Source: Bacteroidota bacterium
GTDB taxonomy: Bacteria > Bacteroidota > Bacteroidia > Bacteroidales > F082
Length of the DNA stretch: 33,257 nt
Direction of reading: 5' to 3'
Assembly: GCA_024279935.1 (NCBI GenBank)
Contig: JAJRQZ010000027.1
Coordinates: forward strand, 1 to 33,257
In this document: piece by piece, positions 30,794 to 33,257 of the stretch
Layout: each line of letters begins with the position of its first letter
How positions within the stretch are numbered: position 1 is the stretch's first letter
Notes under the pieces: model-generated
What the model saw: the letters and a program-made list of their open reading frames with translations, nothing else
Database searches by the model: none
Told to the model about the DNA's origin: nothing
Made by a program: the position numbers and the translations under genes

Positions 30794-31693
30794 ATGAAAC
30801 GTATTAGAAAATTAATGCTCTTGGGTGCCGCCATAATTTATTTGAGCAACACAGTATTGGCACAAGGCGACATTATTAGTGCCGCAGAGTTTATGAAACT
30901 CGTCAAGACAGATAAAAGCCTGGTGATCATTGACGCCTCAAAAAAGGATAGCTATACGAAAACGCATATTAAAAATGCCGTTAATATTCCTCATAAAACC
31001 CTTTACAAAGAAGGTGATATTGAAGCATTAATTATGGAACCGGCAGATTTGGCAAAAATATTCGGGTCGAAGGGCGTTGGCAACAGCTCAAAAATAGTTG
31101 TTTATGACGCTGGTTCGCAAAAGTATTCTTCAAGGGTATATTGGATATTGAAGTATTTAGGCGCCGAGGATGTCAAGATCCTGCACAAGGATATGAGCGA
31201 ATGGCGCAAAGTAAGGGTCCCTATCACCAAGATGCCATCGAAAATAAGTCCGAAAACGTTTACGCCCAATGTGGATATGTCGGTTTATGCTGATATTAAT
31301 GACGTTAAAAACGCAAAAGGTATAATCCTCGATGTTAGGACAACTGACGAATTTAAGGGTTCGGCAGACAATAGTGAGGGTCATATACCGGGAGCCATTA
31401 ATATTAATTATAAGGACTTCTTGACTGAATCAGGAGCGTTTAAGCCGAAAGCAGAAATAGAATCCATGTTGAATGACAAAGGGATTGCCCCTTCCAGCAT
31501 TATAATAGGATATTGCCGCACAAGTGTCAGGGCAACAGTTGTTTATGCTGCCTTTGCTAATGTATTGGGATGGAACAACTATAAAGTGTATGACGGCGCC
31601 TATGCCGAATGGGTGGCAAAAGGCAATAAACTTCAAACCAAATCCGGCGTATCCGTATCTAAAAAACCTGGATCCGCTTCGGGAGGATGCTAA
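30794..31693 (+). CDS. Periplasmic tandem-rhodanese sulfurtransferase
   Basis: A 299-residue exported sulfurtransferase of the TST/SseA type. A signal peptide (cleaved near LAQ24) precedes an inactive N-terminal rhodanese domain (about 25-145; VVYDAGSQKY has Asp105 where Cys would be) and an active C-terminal domain (about 160-280; LDVRTTDEF, GHIPGAININYKDF and the loop GYC241RTSVRATV). The tail KKPGSASGGC ends in Gly-Gly-Cys299; a terminal Cys could accept the persulfide or attach the enzyme, but this is inference. It transfers sulfane sulfur from thiosulfate-like donors to a thiol or cyanide. It is in operon with the porin and a small orphan gene. Confidence 0.92.
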   Translation: MKRIRKLMLLGAAIIYLSNTVLAQGDIISAAEFMKLVKTDKSLVIIDASKKDSYTKTHIKNAVNIPHKTLYKEGDIEALIMEPADLAKIFGSKGVGNSSKIVVYDAGSQKYSSRVYWILKYLGAEDVKILHKDMSEWRKVRVPITKMPSKISPKTFTPNVDMSVYADINDVKNAKGIILDVRTTDEFKGSADNSEGHIPGAININYKDFLTESGAFKPKAEIESMLNDKGIAPSSIIIGYCRTSVRATVVYAAFANVLGWNNYKVYDGAYAEWVAKGNKLQTKSGVSVSKKPGSASGGC

Positions 31694-31725
31694 AATATGT
31701 TTTCCGCAAAAAATAAATCTTAGTC

Positions 31726-31983
31726 ATGAAGAAAAAATTTATCGAATCAACTAAAGCGGAAAGAGTGATACAAATTTTGCAAGAAGGGGAAAAACTCGGC
31801 ACTCGCCATGTAAAGGGATTTGATATAGTTCTTTTCTTGCTTGATGATTTCTTTACCGAGCTTTGGTATCATGAAAATTCTCCCAGTATAGTAAAAGCAA
31901 GAACAATTGAAAATGCAGCTGCGTTAAAGCTATACCCGGATTTAGTTGAACTATCACGGATCAATATGCTAAATACAAAATAG
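31726..31983 (+). CDS. Small orphan protein in the porin-sulfurtransferase operon
   Basis: An 85-residue cytoplasmic protein with no signal peptide. Visible features are a helical start (KAERVIQILQEGEKLGTRHV) and a beta-type middle FDIVLFLLDDFFTELWYHENSPSIVKARTIENAAALKLYPDLVEL. I recall small Bacteroidota proteins with an 'FxELWY...N.I.K' core of this kind but cannot name the family. It has an in-frame ATG 32 bp after the sulfurtransferase stop and is probably co-transcribed. A weak 5-bp hairpin with six T's (AGCCT to AGGCT, 32003-32038) follows it. The function is unknown. Confidence 0.65.
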   Translation: MKKKFIESTKAERVIQILQEGEKLGTRHVKGFDIVLFLLDDFFTELWYHENSPSIVKARTIENAAALKLYPDLVELSRINMLNTK

Positions 31984-32047
31984 AAATATTAAATTGTTCT
32001 TTAGCCTTACAGCAATTAAAATAATGACAGGCTTTTTTGTTGATTTG

Positions 32048-32743
32048 TCAACCGGTTTCGAAAATCTTTATTAATCCGTCATTATCGATAATCTCAATTG
32101 TTTTACCATCGATTTTAACGAGTTTGTCTTCCTGAAATGATTTTAGGGTCCTTATTACGCTTTCCGCCGACATGCCTGCAAGTTCCCCTAATTGCTTTCT
32201 GCTCAACGGCAATTCAAACTTATTGTCTTTAAAAATATTCCACGACATGCACAATAATAAATCGGCAAGCTTTCCGTACGACTGCCTGTGGGTAAGGCCT
32301 AAAAATCTTTGATTTTTTTGATGTGAGATTTCACTGAGAATCTTAATGAGCCGCAATCCGAATTTGCTGTTTTCTTCTATCAGCTTAATAAAAACAGAAG
32401 TGTCGATTTGCCTTACTATAGTGTTTATGTATGCCTTGGCCGTATAACCGAACAAGCGGTTGCTTTCCGAAATGGACGATAAACCTATTAAACTGCCCGG
32501 TGTTGAAATCCTTAGTATTATGTTGTTGTCGCCATTTTCGTACATTACCTTTGCCAGGCCTTTCTCAAGAACAATGATATGTGAGGCGAATGCACCTTGC
32601 CTGGCTATTACTTCCCCTTTTTTATACTCAACAACAACTTGGTTTTCTTCTACTAATTCTCGTTGCCTTTCAGTTAAAAGCTCAAAGCACTCGCACTGCT
32701 TCTTAAAGACTGCACAACTATTTATTCTTTTTCTGTCAACCAT
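32048..32743 (-). CDS. Crp/Fnr-family transcriptional regulator (paralogue 2)
   Basis: 231 residues from the ATG at 32743; an upstream start would add 29 residues that run through the promoter and is rejected. It aligns without a gap to the first regulator (27699-28394), with the same KKGEVIARQGAFASHII segment and the HTH LPLSRKQLGELAGMSAESVIRTLKSF. Cys10, Cys19 and Cys165 are shared; Cys17 is extra, giving a C-E-C at 17-19. The two genes bracket the rhodanese-porin genes and this one is divergent from the octahaem gene, the probable target. A strong promoter at 32766-32793 drives it. Confidence 0.9.
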   Translation of the reverse strand: MVDRKRINSCAVFKKQCECFELLTERQRELVEENQVVVEYKKGEVIARQGAFASHIIVLEKGLAKVMYENGDNNIILRISTPGSLIGLSSISESNRLFGYTAKAYINTIVRQIDTSVFIKLIEENSKFGLRLIKILSEISHQKNQRFLGLTHRQSYGKLADLLLCMSWNIFKDNKFELPLSRKQLGELAGMSAESVIRTLKSFQEDKLVKIDGKTIEIIDNDGLIKIFETG

Positions 32744-32765
32744 TTGCCAAGATGGAAATTTTTGA

Positions 32766-32793
32766 CAAAGGTAGCTATTTAAAATTATGGCAA
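32766..32793 (-). promoter_or_regulatory. Promoter of the second Crp/Fnr gene
   Basis: On the minus strand TTG (32793-32791) is followed after 17 bases by TACCTTTG (32773-32766), a full match to the Bacteroidota -33/-7 form. The ATG lies 22 bases beyond. The same spacing as at 164-191 supports it. Confidence 0.7.
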
Positions 32794-32860
32794 CGTATCT
32801 TATGTTACCCTGGACATTAACTATTCTCACCTTGTATCAGGCTGTATATCATACTAATTC

Positions 32861-32893
32861 TTGCTGTTTCAACAACAAGTTGCGTTAATTTTG
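32861..32893 (+). promoter_or_regulatory. Promoter of the octahaem cytochrome gene
   Basis: TTG at 32861-32863, a 22-base spacer, then TAATTTTG at 32886-32893 (TAnnTTTG). The ATG lies 19 bases later. The long spacer and the overlapping GTTA-N6-TAAC repeat suggest regulation. Confidence 0.55.
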
Positions 32894-32897
32894 TAAC
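32884..32897. promoter_or_regulatory. Inverted repeat GTTA-N6-TAAC over the -7 element
   Basis: A dyad GTTA-ATTTTG-TAAC centred on the -7 element of the octahaem gene, with the right half extended to TAACAA as at 28551-28556. It resembles the rhodanese-promoter repeat (28539-28556) and could be the site of the adjacent Crp/Fnr regulators. Confidence 0.4.
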
Positions 32898-32912
32898 AAA
32901 AGAAGTTTAAAA

Positions 32913-33257
32913 ATGAGAAAGATAATTTTAATTTTTTCAATTGCGTCTTTTCTTGTGAACTTATCTTATTCGCAAGAACCAAAATCAGTTACCGGTCTGG
33001 GCTTTCCCATGAATAATTATACTTTGAAAGCACAAAGAAATAATATGCCTTCGGTAATCCATTCGAAATTCGATATTTTGAAACAGACTTTTGAGAACCC
33101 ACAGGATTTAACCAAGGCATGTTTGAGCTGCCATACCGAGCGGGACAAGGAAATAATGGCTACTTCTCACTGGAAATGGGAAAGGTCGGAGAATTTACCG
33201 GGCAGGGGTGTTATGCCTTTAGGAAAGAAAAATATTTTAAACAATTATTGTATTGGC
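32913..33257 (+). CDS. Octahaem tetrathionate-reductase-like cytochrome c, partial
   Basis: The first 115 codons of a gene cut by the window end; no stop is present. The signal peptide MRKIILIFSIASFLVNLSYS is cleaved before Q21. The first haem motif is C70-LSC-H74 in the segment KACLSCHTERDKEIMATSHWKWER, followed by LPGRGVMPLGKKNILNNYCIG, which resembles the opening of the tetrathionate reductase (OTR) family of octahaem cytochromes. In Shewanella OTR reduces tetrathionate, and nitrite or hydroxylamine in vitro. Its position beside sulfurtransferases and a quinol-oxidising complex suggests it is the terminal reductase of this region. The remaining haems cannot be counted here. Confidence 0.8.
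   Translation, partial: MRKIILIFSIASFLVNLSYSQEPKSVTGLGFPMNNYTLKAQRNNMPSVIHSKFDILKQTFENPQDLTKACLSCHTERDKEIMATSHWKWERSENLPGRGVMPLGKKNILNNYCIG

Noticed and set aside
1-33257. tRNA, rRNA, insertion sequences, phage or integration sites
   Set aside because: No transposase, integrase, phage gene or recognisable tRNA/rRNA was seen on either strand. The region looks like stable chromosome.

Overview
The window comes from a member of the Bacteroidota, most likely a Bacteroidia-type free-living or sediment anaerobe. The evidence is two secreted proteins with Por/type IX (T9SS) C-terminal sorting domains, a CarboxypepD_reg-type TonB-dependent receptor, a DUF4296 lipoprotein, many short-signal lipoproteins, and several promoters of the Bacteroidota form TTG-N17-22-TAnnTTTG. 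About 30 genes are visible. The left edge cuts a 24-bp tandem repeat and the right edge cuts a multihaem cytochrome gene.

Left part (1-10.1 kb): six copies of a 24-bp repeat precede a promoter carrying a 16-bp palindrome and an endonuclease/exonuclease/phosphatase lipoprotein. A minus-strand operon follows: polyprenol-phosphate mannosyltransferase, dihydroorotase (pyrC), MORN/YwqK-like lipoprotein. A second minus-strand set comes next: lamin-tail T9SS protein, TonB-dependent receptor, T9SS endonuclease I with OB-fold, closed by a strong terminator. The predicted surface nucleases beside a TonB receptor suggest scavenging of extracellular nucleic acid.

Middle (10.4-17.9 kb): a translationally coupled pair of tiny genes (zinc ribbon plus a 65-residue protein) with its own terminator, then housekeeping genes: deoC, DUF4296 lipoprotein, recQ, kdsD-lptB (Kdo/LPS), pssA and mobA.

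Signalling block (17.8-24.3 kb): two very large cytoplasmic PAS/GAF sensor kinases on the minus strand. The first is a hybrid kinase with a C-terminal receiver. The second is a receiver-PAS-GAF-PAS-PAS-kinase that is split by a one-base shortfall in a run of seven A's, so it reads as two ORFs.

Right part (24.5-33.3 kb): the most unusual region. A single 890-residue polypeptide joins a b6-like cytochrome b to a dodecahaem cytochrome c domain, next to a twin-arginine Rieske protein and a Crp/Fnr regulator. Divergent from that regulator are a two-domain rhodanese lipoprotein, a porin, a tandem rhodanese ending in Gly-Gly-Cys, and a small orphan protein. A second, gap-free paralogous Crp/Fnr gene follows, divergent from an octahaem tetrathionate-reductase-like cytochrome cut by the window end. 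Together these look like a regulated quinol-linked respiratory module for a sulfur (or nitrogen) oxyanion, with the porin, sulfurtransferases and multihaem cytochromes in the envelope. That function is inferred from gene content, not shown.
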